Shown: positions 1 through 5,798 of the stretch, piece by piece
How positions within the stretch are numbered: position 1 is the first letter of the stretch
Layout of the letters: every line of letters begins with the position of its first letter
Assembly: GCA_028818995.1 (NCBI GenBank)
Contig: JAPPMR010000001.1
Coordinates: forward strand, 1 to 7,366
Source: Candidatus Poribacteria bacterium
GTDB taxonomy: Bacteria > Poribacteria > WGA-4E > WGA-3G
Reading direction: 5' to 3'
DNA: 7,366 bases
Translations under genes and position numbers: made by a program
Notes under the pieces: generated by a model
Databases searched by the model: none
Told to the model about the DNA's origin: nothing
What the model saw: the letters and a program-made list of their open reading frames with translations, nothing else

Positions 1-45
1 GTTCTAAAGGGTTATCTCTGGGACTTCAACTTTAATTTCCTATTT

Positions 46-900
46 ATGCAAATCAATGAGACTGATGTAGTTGTTTATCGGCATGGGTTATTACAATTCA
101 AATATTTGGACAGGGATGAAATTGTTAATGCCTACAAGAGACAAATTCCCATCTGTGGAAAGGTTACTGAGGTAATTAAAGGCGGTCTCAAAGTAAAATA
201 CGGATCCTTATATGGATTTCTTCCCGCATCAGAAATAGAATCAAGATCAACTTACAAACTGGATTCGTATATTGGAAAAGCATTTGAAATGAAGGTAATT
301 GATCTCAGGAAACAAAAGAACAGCTTTGTTTTATCGCGGCGCGCATGGCTTTTTGATAGTCTTGAGATTGGACAAAAAGTGAAAGGGACTGTAAAAAGCG
401 TCAAAGACTTTGGCGTGTTTGTCGATCTTGGAGGTATTGATGGATTAATTCACAAAACAGAATTGGCTTGGAAACGTATACGCCACCCATCCGAAGTCAT
501 TTCGATTGGTGATGAAGTTGAAGTAAAAGTTATCAAAGTTAATCGAGAAGATGGAAAGATATCGTTGAGTCTAAAACAGATGAAAAGCGACCCTTGGGAA
601 AATATTGAAGAGAAATATCCAATTAGTTCAACAGTTCAAGGGGTTGTCGTCAATATTGTTGACTTTGGAGCATTTCTACAGCTTGAAGAAGGAGTAGAAG
701 GACTGCTTCATATTTCAGAGATGTCAAGCGCCGATGGTGGTAAAAGTCCGATAAATCTTCTTAATGAGGGTGATGAAGTTGAAGTTGTTGTGCTTGAAGT
801 TTCAAAAAATTCCAAGCGTATTTCGTTGAGTATGAAACAAACCGAAGAGAATCTATTAAAACTTTTATTAGAAAAGTATTCAGATAAATCAAAAAACTAA
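46..900 (+). CDS. S1-domain RNA-binding protein (ribosomal protein S1-like), possibly 5'-partial
   Basis: The product carries three consecutive S1 (OB-fold) RNA-binding domains, at about residues 34-100, 108-178 and 193-265. The first has the KGGL...GFLPASEIE pattern of the second-type S1 repeat in ribosomal protein S1. The second has VKSVKDFGVFVDLGG...GLIHKTEL followed by HPSEV and GDEVEVKV, the classical S1 pattern, and the third has VDFGAFLQLEEGVEGLLHISEMSS. S1 proteins bind single-stranded mRNA and help dock it on the 30S subunit; that is family knowledge. The ATG at 46 has no Shine-Dalgarno sequence, and the frame stays open to base 1. Residues 1-33 resemble the tail of a preceding S1 domain (DVVVYRHGLL, then a linker ending NAYKRQ), so the true start may lie outside the window. 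Whether this is the housekeeping S1 (usually four to six domains) or a shorter paralogue cannot be decided here. Family call firm, start weak. Confidence 0.88.
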   Translation: MQINETDVVVYRHGLLQFKYLDRDEIVNAYKRQIPICGKVTEVIKGGLKVKYGSLYGFLPASEIESRSTYKLDSYIGKAFEMKVIDLRKQKNSFVLSRRAWLFDSLEIGQKVKGTVKSVKDFGVFVDLGGIDGLIHKTELAWKRIRHPSEVISIGDEVEVKVIKVNREDGKISLSLKQMKSDPWENIEEKYPISSTVQGVVVNIVDFGAFLQLEEGVEGLLHISEMSSADGGKSPINLLNEGDEVEVVVLEVSKNSKRISLSMKQTEENLLKLLLEKYSDKSKN

Positions 901-904
901 CCTA

Positions 905-2140
905 ATGGAAATAAAACGAAAAAACAGAAATTCATCTAAACGCAACCAGTTTTTCTTCCTCACTTTCGCACACACCATCCTTGACTCTTACGCGACACTT
1001 TTCCCACACCTGCAGCCATTTCTGTTGAACAGGTTTGCTTCAATAGGTGCGCGAAATAGTTTTGCTGGCATTCTTATCTCACTGTATAGCATTTTCAGTT
1101 CTCTTGGACAAATTTTGTTCGGATGGCTTTCGGACAGAGTGCGGACAATACATTTCATAACGTTTGGCGTAGCTTTCACAGCAATCGGTTTAAGTCTGGT
1201 AGGGATTGCACCAAGAGCATGGATCGTATTTCTGTTGTTAGCTATTGGTGGCACAGGAGTCGCTGCATTTCACCCCCAAGCGACTACTTATGCCGGGGCA
1301 CTTGCCGCAGAAACGCGAGGGATGGGTATCGCTATTTTTCTGACGGGTGGGAATGTCGGACGCGCTTTAGGACCGCTGGTACTATTATTTCTGCCATATC
1401 ACTTCAATAATAATCTGAATATACTCGGTTGGGAGATGATACTTGGATTATTTGTCGCGTTGTTAGTGCCGGTGGTATTGAAATTTGAACATGAACTTGA
1501 CTTGACAGCCTCTGCTCGTGTGCTATCGCACGGAGGAGAAACAGAACGTCAATCTTTTTGGCATGTTGCCGGACCTTATTTTTTACCCCTTTTTGCGCTA
1601 TTTATTATTGCATCGCTCCGAACGGTTACAATTGCTGGATTAGAGAATTTTCTCTCTATTTATCTTGATGACATGGACTATTCTGACCAGAAACGTTCAT
1701 TAGTGATTGCACTCTATATCTTCGCTGGTTCAATGGGTATCATGGGAAGCGGTTGGTTTCTAAGTCGGGTGAATACGCTTGTCTTGCTGCTGTTATCACT
1801 TGTCGTTGCGCCGCCACTGCTCTATGCTTCACTTCACACCAGCGGTATCGCTTTTCTAGTGCTTCTCTTTTTAGGTAATATGGTTCTCACAAGTTCAGTA
1901 ACGATTAATATTATCTTAGCACAGATGATGCTACGCGGACATGAAAGTATCGCAGCAAGTTTTATGATGGGAGCATCGTGGGGTGTCGGTGGGTTATTGA
2001 ATTTGATAGTTGGGGCTTTAGGTGATAAATACGGTTTGCCTATCGTGCTTGACGGATTAGTGATGGTTCCGTTGTTAGTGGCACCGCTTCTGATTTTCTT
2101 ACGCAATCAACCGGATTTGTCTAACCCTAAATCTGACTAA
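905..2140 (+). CDS. MFS transporter, fosmidomycin-resistance (Fsr)-like family
   Basis: A 411-residue integral inner-membrane protein with about twelve hydrophobic segments: roughly residues 15-35, 52-73, 83-103, 105-128, 137-160 and 175-193, then after a polar loop (195-220) 222-246, 262-284, 290-308, 312-334, 345-372 and 378-398. The MFS loop motif GWLSDRVR lies at 73-80 and a second-half counterpart, GALGDKYG, at 370-377. The GTGVAAFHPQA stretch (116-126) matches the G-x-A-x-FHP signature of Fsr-type transporters, which include the E. coli fosmidomycin exporter. Members are proton-coupled exporters of small molecules; the substrate here is unknown. The ATG lies 4 bases after the S1 stop with no good Shine-Dalgarno, so translational coupling to the S1 gene is likely. 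The TAA overlaps the stop codon of the convergent PorV/PorQ-like gene. Length is normal and the frame is intact. Confidence 0.88.
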   Translation: MEIKRKNRNSSKRNQFFFLTFAHTILDSYATLFPHLQPFLLNRFASIGARNSFAGILISLYSIFSSLGQILFGWLSDRVRTIHFITFGVAFTAIGLSLVGIAPRAWIVFLLLAIGGTGVAAFHPQATTYAGALAAETRGMGIAIFLTGGNVGRALGPLVLLFLPYHFNNNLNILGWEMILGLFVALLVPVVLKFEHELDLTASARVLSHGGETERQSFWHVAGPYFLPLFALFIIASLRTVTIAGLENFLSIYLDDMDYSDQKRSLVIALYIFAGSMGIMGSGWFLSRVNTLVLLLLSLVVAPPLLYASLHTSGIAFLVLLFLGNMVLTSSVTINIILAQMMLRGHESIAASFMMGASWGVGGLLNLIVGALGDKYGLPIVLDGLVMVPLLVAPLLIFLRNQPDLSNPKSD

Positions 2141-3216
2141 AAATTCCACAATACACTTAAAAAATGGGTACTAACCAGATCGCCGATGAGAAGCGCATAA
2201 TCAAGACGAAACTGTTTGAGTTGGATACCGATACCGCTTGTCAACCGAGCATCACGGTAGCCTATGCGTAACGCCAATGGAGGACTAAGTTGATATTCTA
2301 TACCGAGATGGGTTTGCCCGCCATAACGTTCTTGCCATTGATAGGATATAATTAATTCGCGATTAAAAAAGAGTTTCGTGAAATACGCAAGACCTATATT
2401 GAAATTTGCTGGTATTGATTCTTTGAGTGCAGGCACGGTATTCCATGTCAAAGTCGTTTGTGATATGTCTTGGAGATTCACACCGAAAGCTAATCCGCCT
2501 GCATTTTCCAAACCGAAAAGTGCATTCATATCAGGGAGACGTGCAAGCATCCCTGCATCAAAACCGTATCCGCGGCTTCCATAAGTGGAAAACACGGAAG
2601 TAACCTCGTCAAGTTCACCAACTCCATTGAAATTCTGAAAGATACCCTTCACATTTACACCGAACAGAAATTCGGGCGCAATAGAATCCCTTCCGAAGTT
2701 ATCCCACCACGATTGACTAACAGCAACACGCGTTGCAAGTGATAGCACGAAAGCGTTTTCACTGTCGTTAAGATAACCTGAAGGGATAAAATCTTCTTCT
2801 CGTGGACGGTATTTAGGGTTGTTTTTGCGTTGATCAGCACTAATAGCGGGATCAAATGCTGGCACGTCGTAATAGATAGGGATGTCGTCAATACCAGCGC
2901 GAATCCACGAGAGACCGAGTGTCAGTTGTGGTAAGATTTTTCCGATGCCGCTGACATAACTGAATGCCCCTAATCCAGAGCGGCGTGTGGCATGCATCAT
3001 ACAGACTTGATAATTGTGTGAAACACCTGCTATTCCCGCGGGATTCCAGTAAGTAGCGGTGGCATCATCAGCGATGCTAACATAAGCACCCCCAAGTCCA
3101 AGTGCGCGTGCACCGATGCCGTTCGTCAAAAAATCACCTGTATAGTTCTCTGCGGATGCAGATAAAACGATGAGAAAACAGAATGTGATAAGTGCTAAGT
3201 TTTTTAGTTTAATCAA
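2137..3216 (-). CDS. PorV/PorQ-like outer-membrane beta-barrel protein
   Basis: A 359-residue exported protein. The N-terminus has a basic MIKLKN, a hydrophobic core (about 7-19) and a likely signal-peptidase site after ASA at 20-22. Mature residues 29-64 carry the family hallmark FLTNGIGARALGLGGAY, then SIADDATATYWNPAGIAG, as in PorV/PorQ and related FadL-like proteins. The rest alternates short polar and aromatic strands, and the protein ends in LSVLWNF, a terminal aromatic residue as expected of an outer-membrane beta-signal. In Bacteroidetes PorV and PorQ serve type IX secretion, but this family is widespread in phyla without a proven type IX system, so the role here is open. The start is TTG at 3216: an in-frame TAG lies at 3223-3225, no ATG is available until about residue 73, and purine-rich AGGA motifs lie just upstream. 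The gene converges with the transporter, with overlapping stops. Confidence 0.85.
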   Translation of the reverse strand: MIKLKNLALITFCFLIVLSASAENYTGDFLTNGIGARALGLGGAYVSIADDATATYWNPAGIAGVSHNYQVCMMHATRRSGLGAFSYVSGIGKILPQLTLGLSWIRAGIDDIPIYYDVPAFDPAISADQRKNNPKYRPREEDFIPSGYLNDSENAFVLSLATRVAVSQSWWDNFGRDSIAPEFLFGVNVKGIFQNFNGVGELDEVTSVFSTYGSRGYGFDAGMLARLPDMNALFGLENAGGLAFGVNLQDISQTTLTWNTVPALKESIPANFNIGLAYFTKLFFNRELIISYQWQERYGGQTHLGIEYQLSPPLALRIGYRDARLTSGIGIQLKQFRLDYALLIGDLVSTHFLSVLWNF

Positions 3217-3220
3217 TGAT

Positions 3221-3233
3221 TCCTATTTCCTTT
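3221..3233 (-). promoter_or_regulatory. Ribosome binding site supporting a TTG start of the PorV/PorQ-like gene
   Basis: Read on the minus strand, this is AAAGGAAATAGGA just ahead of TTG at 3216. It offers AAAGGA 11 bases, or AGGA 4 bases, upstream of the start. An in-frame TAG (3223-3225) excludes a longer protein, and the signal peptide begins directly at the TTG. The site therefore decides the start, although both spacings are off the optimum. Confidence 0.6.
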
Positions 3234-3347
3234 TAGATTCTGTCATAACAGTGTATTATTTTAATCTAAGTTGCTACCTATAAGTTTTAAACATGGAAAC
3301 ACCGTCTTTGAATGAAAAACATGCTGATAATTAGCCAATATTTGTAG

Positions 3348-3366
3348 CGCAAACTGTCAGTTTGCG
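3348..3366. repeat. Perfect short palindrome in the left arm of the nested element
   Basis: CGCAAACTG and CAGTTTGCG are perfect complements separated by a single T. The palindrome follows TGTAG and lies in the part of the left arm that has no counterpart in the right arm. It looks like a separate small repeat inserted into the larger element. No poly-T tract follows, so it is not called a terminator. Confidence 0.6.
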
Positions 3367-3428
3367 TCCTCACAGGCACAATCTAAATGAAGATTAATTT
3401 ATTAATTCGGTAATTTGGAGAAATATCC

Positions 3429-3449
3429 GGTGCGGTTAGAAACCGCACC
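3429..3449. repeat. Central GC-rich hairpin of the nested element
   Basis: GGTGCGGTT and AACCGCACC form a 9-bp perfect stem with loop AGA. It is the centre of the nested inverted repeats. It lies downstream of the FGE-like gene on the minus strand and could block transcript decay or elongation, but no T-run follows on either strand, so an intrinsic terminator is not supported. Confidence 0.65.
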
Positions 3450-3535
3450 TACCGGGTTTGGGTAAAATTAGAATTACCGAAATATTTTCTTAATCTTCAT
3501 ACAGATTGTGCTACAAGGTGGCAACTTATGTTATT

Positions 3536-4354
3536 TTAGGGTTTTACATCTTGGACACATCTAAATCCAACATCGCTGCTCAAAAGCGAAGGTTTCTCAC
3601 CCATGCGGTTTGCAACACGAACGCTCTTTGCATTGAAACTCCACGAACCGCCACGCACAACACGGCGTGTCGCTATATCTTTGAAATTATTGTTAATCTG
3701 ATTGAGGTTCTCTGGTCCCGCGATCGGATTCTGTCTTGGAGAATTAGCGTAATAATTTTTCTGGTATGCATCAAGACACCATTCTGAGACATTACCAGAC
3801 ATATCGTATAAGTCGTATTGATTAGCAGGATATTTTCCAACGGGCGTTGTCTGCTCATGATGTTTGCCAGATTTTGTGTTTTTATTGTAGTTTGCTTTTT
3901 TGGTATCAATCTTATTTCCCCACGGGTATTTTTGTCCAATTAATCCGCCGCGCGCTGCTTTCTCCCATTCTGCCTCTGTCGGTAACCTTTTCCCTGCCCA
4001 CCTTGCGTAAGCCATCGCATCGTGCCAACTCACACCGACAACTGGATGCTTGTCAGTAGGTGAACACCGAAAAACTGAATCGGATAACGCGCGATGTCCA
4101 GTGGCATTGATGAATTTTTTGTATTCTCCAACTGTAATTTCATATTTATCTATGTAATACGCATCAAGATGAACGGTATGTACGGGTTTTTCATCACGAT
4201 CACCGTTTGTGCTTCCCATCTGAAATTCGCCTGCGGGGATCAACGCCATTCCAGTGGGGACTGTCGTGGTTTTAGTGTCGTTATGACTGTCCGACAACAA
4301 ACTTGCTGTAATGCATAATTTAGTAAACATTAGGAAAATCAACACACTTTTCAT
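3536..4354 (-). CDS. Exported formylglycine-generating-enzyme (SUMF1)-fold protein, lacking the FGE cysteine pair
   Basis: A 272-residue protein with a hydrophobic N-terminal export signal (residues 1-20; the cleavage site is unclear, and the cysteine at 14 is not in a good lipobox). The FGE-sulfatase domain fills about 36-268: MALIPAGEFQMGS (36-48), a VSWHDAMAYARWAGKRLPTE stretch followed by AEWEKAARGG (108-137), YPWGN (143-147), YDMSGNVSEW (183-192), RVVRGGSWSF (231-240) and GFRCV (263-267). True FGE oxidises a sulfatase cysteine to formylglycine using two cysteines just after the GGS(Y/W) motif. Here that stretch (236-250) has no cysteine; F240 and S244/V245 occupy the region. C97, C193 and C266 are elsewhere. 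It is probably a non-FGE member of this fold, perhaps structural or binding. The stop codon lies in the flanking direct repeat of the element at 3256-3538. The ribosome binding site is weak (GGGG, about 11 bases from ATG). Neighbouring dioxygenase transcripts could read into it. Confidence 0.85.
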   Translation of the reverse strand: MKSVLIFLMFTKLCITASLLSDSHNDTKTTTVPTGMALIPAGEFQMGSTNGDRDEKPVHTVHLDAYYIDKYEITVGEYKKFINATGHRALSDSVFRCSPTDKHPVVGVSWHDAMAYARWAGKRLPTEAEWEKAARGGLIGQKYPWGNKIDTKKANYNKNTKSGKHHEQTTPVGKYPANQYDLYDMSGNVSEWCLDAYQKNYYANSPRQNPIAGPENLNQINNNFKDIATRRVVRGGSWSFNAKSVRVANRMGEKPSLLSSDVGFRCVQDVKP

Positions 4355-4394
4355 TACTGATTACCCCGATTAAGATCAGAAGCGTTTTGTAATA

Positions 4395-4420
4395 TCGCGA
4401 CCAGGAGGTCGCTCCTACAG
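4395..4420 (+). repeat. Dispersed palindromic repeat, copy 1
   Basis: This is a 26-base copy of a repeat whose core GCGACCAGGAGGTCGC forms a 6-bp stem with loop AGGA. The core is followed by TCCTACAG. An alternative stem pairs AGGAG with CTCCT. Bases after 4420 differ from the longer copies. Intergenic and non-coding. Confidence 0.85.
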
Positions 4421-4461
4421 AGGAAGTTTCACCCAATTTAGATCAGAAGCGTTCTGGAATA

Positions 4462-4492
4462 TCGCGACCAGGAGGTCGCTCCTACAGAAGAG
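4462..4492 (+). repeat. Dispersed palindromic repeat, copy 2
   Basis: A 31-base copy identical to those at 5495 and 7303, with the tail AAGAG after the palindromic core. It ends two bases before the stop codon of the dioxygenase gene, so a transcript of that gene would carry it as a hairpin directly after the stop. Confidence 0.85.
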
Positions 4493-4493
4493 A

Positions 4494-5357
4494 TTACACC
4501 CGATTGAGATTAAAATTGTTCCAATAATATTGATGTTTAGAAGATTGCCATCCGTTGTAAATTTCATCCCATGGCATTCTGTTGAAATGCGGCAAGAGTG
4601 AACCTTCCGTGACGGGTTGAGAACAACCTTGATAGCGATAATCCACAGACAAACGAATTCTATCAGGACTTTGGTTTGGGAGTGCTTTGTGAACAGTATG
4701 GCTATGAAAGAACATGGCATCGCCTACTTCGTAATCTCCACCGACCCACTGCAATCCGTCCGCTTCTAACGGATCCGTGTCAATGCCGAGACCGCCCGCG
4801 CCAAATGCAGGCTTCACTGGAAAAATTCCAAACTGATGCGATCCAGTTAACACAGATAATCCGCCCAAATGCTGAGGACATGCACCCAGTGGAATCCAAC
4901 CTGTATAGGTCTCTTCTGTTCCTCGGATATGGATAAAATCTTGGTGTGCTGGCGTTGTATATTTTGTGTTTTCTGGGAACATAATTCTTCCGATATTCCG
5001 TGGATGCACCAACGTTTTTTCACCAAACAATTTGTCACACATATCCAAAATTGCAGGATGATGTGCAAATGCATGGAATGATTCAAGGGATTGGAATTCG
5101 TCTAACACGGGCCAATATCCGTCATCCCCTTCCATAAAAGGTCCGCCTATCCGAATGCCATCCATCAATGCTTCTCCACCTTGCGCCCAGCCGTGCCGAT
5201 GACAAATCTCTAAGAAATCTCTGCGTAAGTTATAGATGGATTCTTCATCAATTAGCCGACGAAAATAGAGATAGCCATCCTGTTGTGCTCGTTCGCGGAG
5301 TTTTTCAGGTTGATCTAACAGTTCATTTGAGACAAAAAAGGGTTCAATTTTTGCCAT
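4494..5357 (-). CDS. Phytanoyl-CoA dioxygenase (PhyH)-family Fe(II)/2-oxoglutarate oxygenase
   Basis: A 287-residue soluble cytoplasmic enzyme without a signal peptide. The HxD iron motif is HQD at H138-D140, preceded by TKYTTPA. The distal iron histidine is probably H223 in HSHTVHKALPN, and the 2-oxoglutarate-binding arginine is R233 or R235 in PDRIRLSVDYRYQ; in human PHYH the His-to-Arg spacing is 11. GWIPLGACPQHLGGLSVLTGSH (154-174, with the usual GGL...GSH turn) is also typical. Such enzymes hydroxylate small metabolites or lipids with O2 and 2-oxoglutarate, giving succinate and CO2. The substrate is not predictable; this family includes ectoine and phytanoyl-CoA hydroxylases and many uncharacterised members. 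The ATG has GAGGA about 8 bases upstream. A consensus promoter lies at 5403-5431. The last residues, LNRV, and the stop fall in the tandem repeat. Divergent from the enolase-superfamily gene. Confidence 0.9.
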   Translation of the reverse strand: MAKIEPFFVSNELLDQPEKLRERAQQDGYLYFRRLIDEESIYNLRRDFLEICHRHGWAQGGEALMDGIRIGGPFMEGDDGYWPVLDEFQSLESFHAFAHHPAILDMCDKLFGEKTLVHPRNIGRIMFPENTKYTTPAHQDFIHIRGTEETYTGWIPLGACPQHLGGLSVLTGSHQFGIFPVKPAFGAGGLGIDTDPLEADGLQWVGGDYEVGDAMFFHSHTVHKALPNQSPDRIRLSVDYRYQGCSQPVTEGSLLPHFNRMPWDEIYNGWQSSKHQYYWNNFNLNRV

Positions 5358-5386
5358 TATGTGTTCCTCGCCTCTCCAATAGAATG

Positions 5387-5412
5387 TTGGTGTATAACTG
5401 ATATTATACCAA
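5387..5412. promoter_or_regulatory. Possible operator: interrupted palindrome over the dioxygenase -10 region
   Basis: TTGGTGTATAA (5387-5397) and TTATACCAA (5404-5412) are inverted copies, with a two-base TG insertion in the first arm. The palindrome covers the -10 hexamer and the expected start of transcription, where a repressor would act. The overlap with TATAAT makes part of the symmetry unsurprising, so this is a suggestion only. Confidence 0.35.
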
Positions 5413-5431
5413 CAAATAGGAGGGGTGTCAA
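5403..5431 (-). promoter_or_regulatory. Consensus sigma70-type promoter of the dioxygenase gene
   Basis: On the minus strand, TTGACA (plus-strand positions 5426-5431) and TATAAT (5403-5408) are separated by exactly 17 bases. TGG directly before TATAAT gives an extended -10. Both hexamers match the E. coli consensus perfectly. Expected transcription start is near 5396, giving a 5' leader of about 40 bases before the ATG at 5357. Assignment assumes a housekeeping sigma factor with standard specificity. Confidence 0.8.
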
Positions 5432-5439
5432 ATGATATA

Positions 5440-5580
5440 GAACGATGTCAAAGATTATTTAGTTTTAGGCATTCCATCTGTTTTAGCCGAACAGTCGCGA
5501 CCAGGAGGTCGCTCCTACAGAAGAGGGATACGGGACAAATTAACGTAAATATAGAGAACTAAATAACCCTGAACGATGTC
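5440..5580. mobile_element. Small MITE-like element with flanking 10-bp direct repeats
   Basis: GAACGATGTC occurs at 5440-5449 and again at 5571-5580. Just inside these copies, TTATTTAGTT (5455-5464) and AACTAAATAA (5557-5566) are perfect inverted repeats. The roughly 121 bases between the direct repeats contain one copy of the dispersed palindrome (5495-5525) and no reading frame of note. Inverted termini enclosed by a direct repeat is the structure left by a transposase-mobilised non-autonomous element. The element begins nine bases upstream of the dioxygenase -35 hexamer. No transposase is present in the window. Confidence 0.6.
5495..5525 (+). repeat. Dispersed palindromic repeat, copy 3
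   Basis: A 31-base copy, identical to those at 4462 and 7303 and in the same orientation. It sits in the middle of the element bounded by 10-bp inverted repeats, so this copy may have moved as cargo of that element, or the palindrome may be the element's core. Confidence 0.85.
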
Positions 5581-5677
5581 GGACGAAGTTTCAGTTGAGT
5601 GTCGTTTCTCCTCATAGAATTAAAATCTAATCTCATGGCTATGATTTGCTTGTTTGTTGCAATTTTCTCCAATATTC

Positions 5678-5712
5678 TTCAATAATTTACATATTGAAAT
5701 TTTTCAAATATG
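5678..5712. promoter_or_regulatory. Possible operator half-sites upstream of the enolase-superfamily gene
   Basis: TTCAATA (5678-5684) and TATTGAA (5692-5698) are exact inverted copies seven bases apart. A third half-site, TTCAAATATG (5703-5712), pairs with CATATTGAA (5690-5698) with one extra base. The site is about 55-85 bases upstream of a candidate promoter. The sequence is very AT-rich, so chance symmetry is a real alternative. Confidence 0.3.
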
Positions 5713-5736
5713 CTCAGATTATTAAGTTGATATTTC

Positions 5737-5767
5737 TTAACAGATTATTTTGAGAATATGCTACAAT
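5737..5767 (+). promoter_or_regulatory. Candidate promoter of the enolase-superfamily gene
   Basis: TTAACA (5737-5742) and TACAAT (5762-5767) match the -35 and -10 consensus at five of six positions each, but the 19-base spacer is long. Transcription would begin near 5774, leaving a leader of about 25 bases before the ATG. Weaker than the dioxygenase promoter. Confidence 0.4.
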
Positions 5768-5785
5768 TCACAACAATCCAAACAT

Positions 5786-5792
5786 TAGGAGG
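5786..5792 (+). promoter_or_regulatory. Strong Shine-Dalgarno of the enolase-superfamily gene
   Basis: TAGGAGG lies six bases before the ATG at 5799, an almost ideal ribosome binding site. It fixes the start codon and is the strongest in the window. Confidence 0.85.
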
Positions 5793-5798
5793 CATTTC

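Larger units (their letters stand above)
3256..3538. mobile_element. Nested palindromic element (MITE-like) between the PorV/PorQ-like and FGE-like genes
   Basis: The spacer between the two minus-strand genes is mostly one symmetrical structure. The outer arms are TAAGTTGCTACCT (3267-3279) and AGGTGGCAACTTA (3516-3528), complementary at 12 of 13 positions. Inside are 21-nt arms at 3377-3397 and 3490-3510 (19 of 21 complementary), 10-nt perfect arms at 3406-3415 and 3472-3481, and a central hairpin at 3429-3449. The outer arms are bracketed by the direct repeat TTATTTTA at 3256-3263 and 3531-3538, a candidate target-site duplication. The left arm has about 97 extra bases (3280-3376), including another palindrome at 3348-3366. 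There is no coding capacity. This suggests a non-autonomous insertion with a later insertion in its left half; the AT-rich 8-bp repeat is the weakest part of the case. Confidence 0.6.
4374..4507. repeat. 67-bp direct tandem repeat, two copies, overlapping the 3' end of the dioxygenase gene
   Basis: Two units of 67 bases (4374-4440 and 4441-4507) begin with GATCAGAAGCGTT, contain the palindromic repeat core and end with A-CCC-ATT-A type sequence. The second unit extends 14 bases into the dioxygenase gene and encodes its last residues and stop. A partial, degenerate unit appears on each side: bases 4361-4373 resemble the end of a unit, and bases from 4508, inside the gene, resemble the start of one. 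The arrangement suggests unequal duplication of the gene end together with a palindromic repeat. It occupies almost all of the 139-base spacer between the two minus-strand genes. Confidence 0.75.
5358..5798. other. Divergent regulatory spacer without genes
   Basis: This 441-base spacer separates the dioxygenase gene (-) from the enolase-superfamily gene (+). It holds the dioxygenase promoter near its left end, a MITE-like element carrying one palindromic repeat in the middle, and an AT-rich stretch with inverted TTCAA-type half-sites before a candidate promoter and a strong ribosome binding site on the right. I see no credible small gene in it. Bases 5581-5677 hold nothing I can name. Confidence 0.7.

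Noticed and set aside
3429..3449. Intrinsic terminator after the FGE-like gene
   Set aside because: The hairpin is good but no T-tract follows it on either strand.
3536..4354. Lipoprotein signal in the FGE-like protein
   Set aside because: The residues before C14 (T-K-L) do not fit the lipobox, which needs a small residue before the cysteine.
4374..4507. CRISPR-like array
   Set aside because: Only two tandem units, and the sequence between the palindromes is itself repeated, so there are no unique spacers; no cas genes nearby.
2137..5357. One three-gene operon on the minus strand
   Set aside because: The spacers are 139 and 319 bases and full of palindromic elements, so separate units or partial readthrough are more likely than a tight operon.
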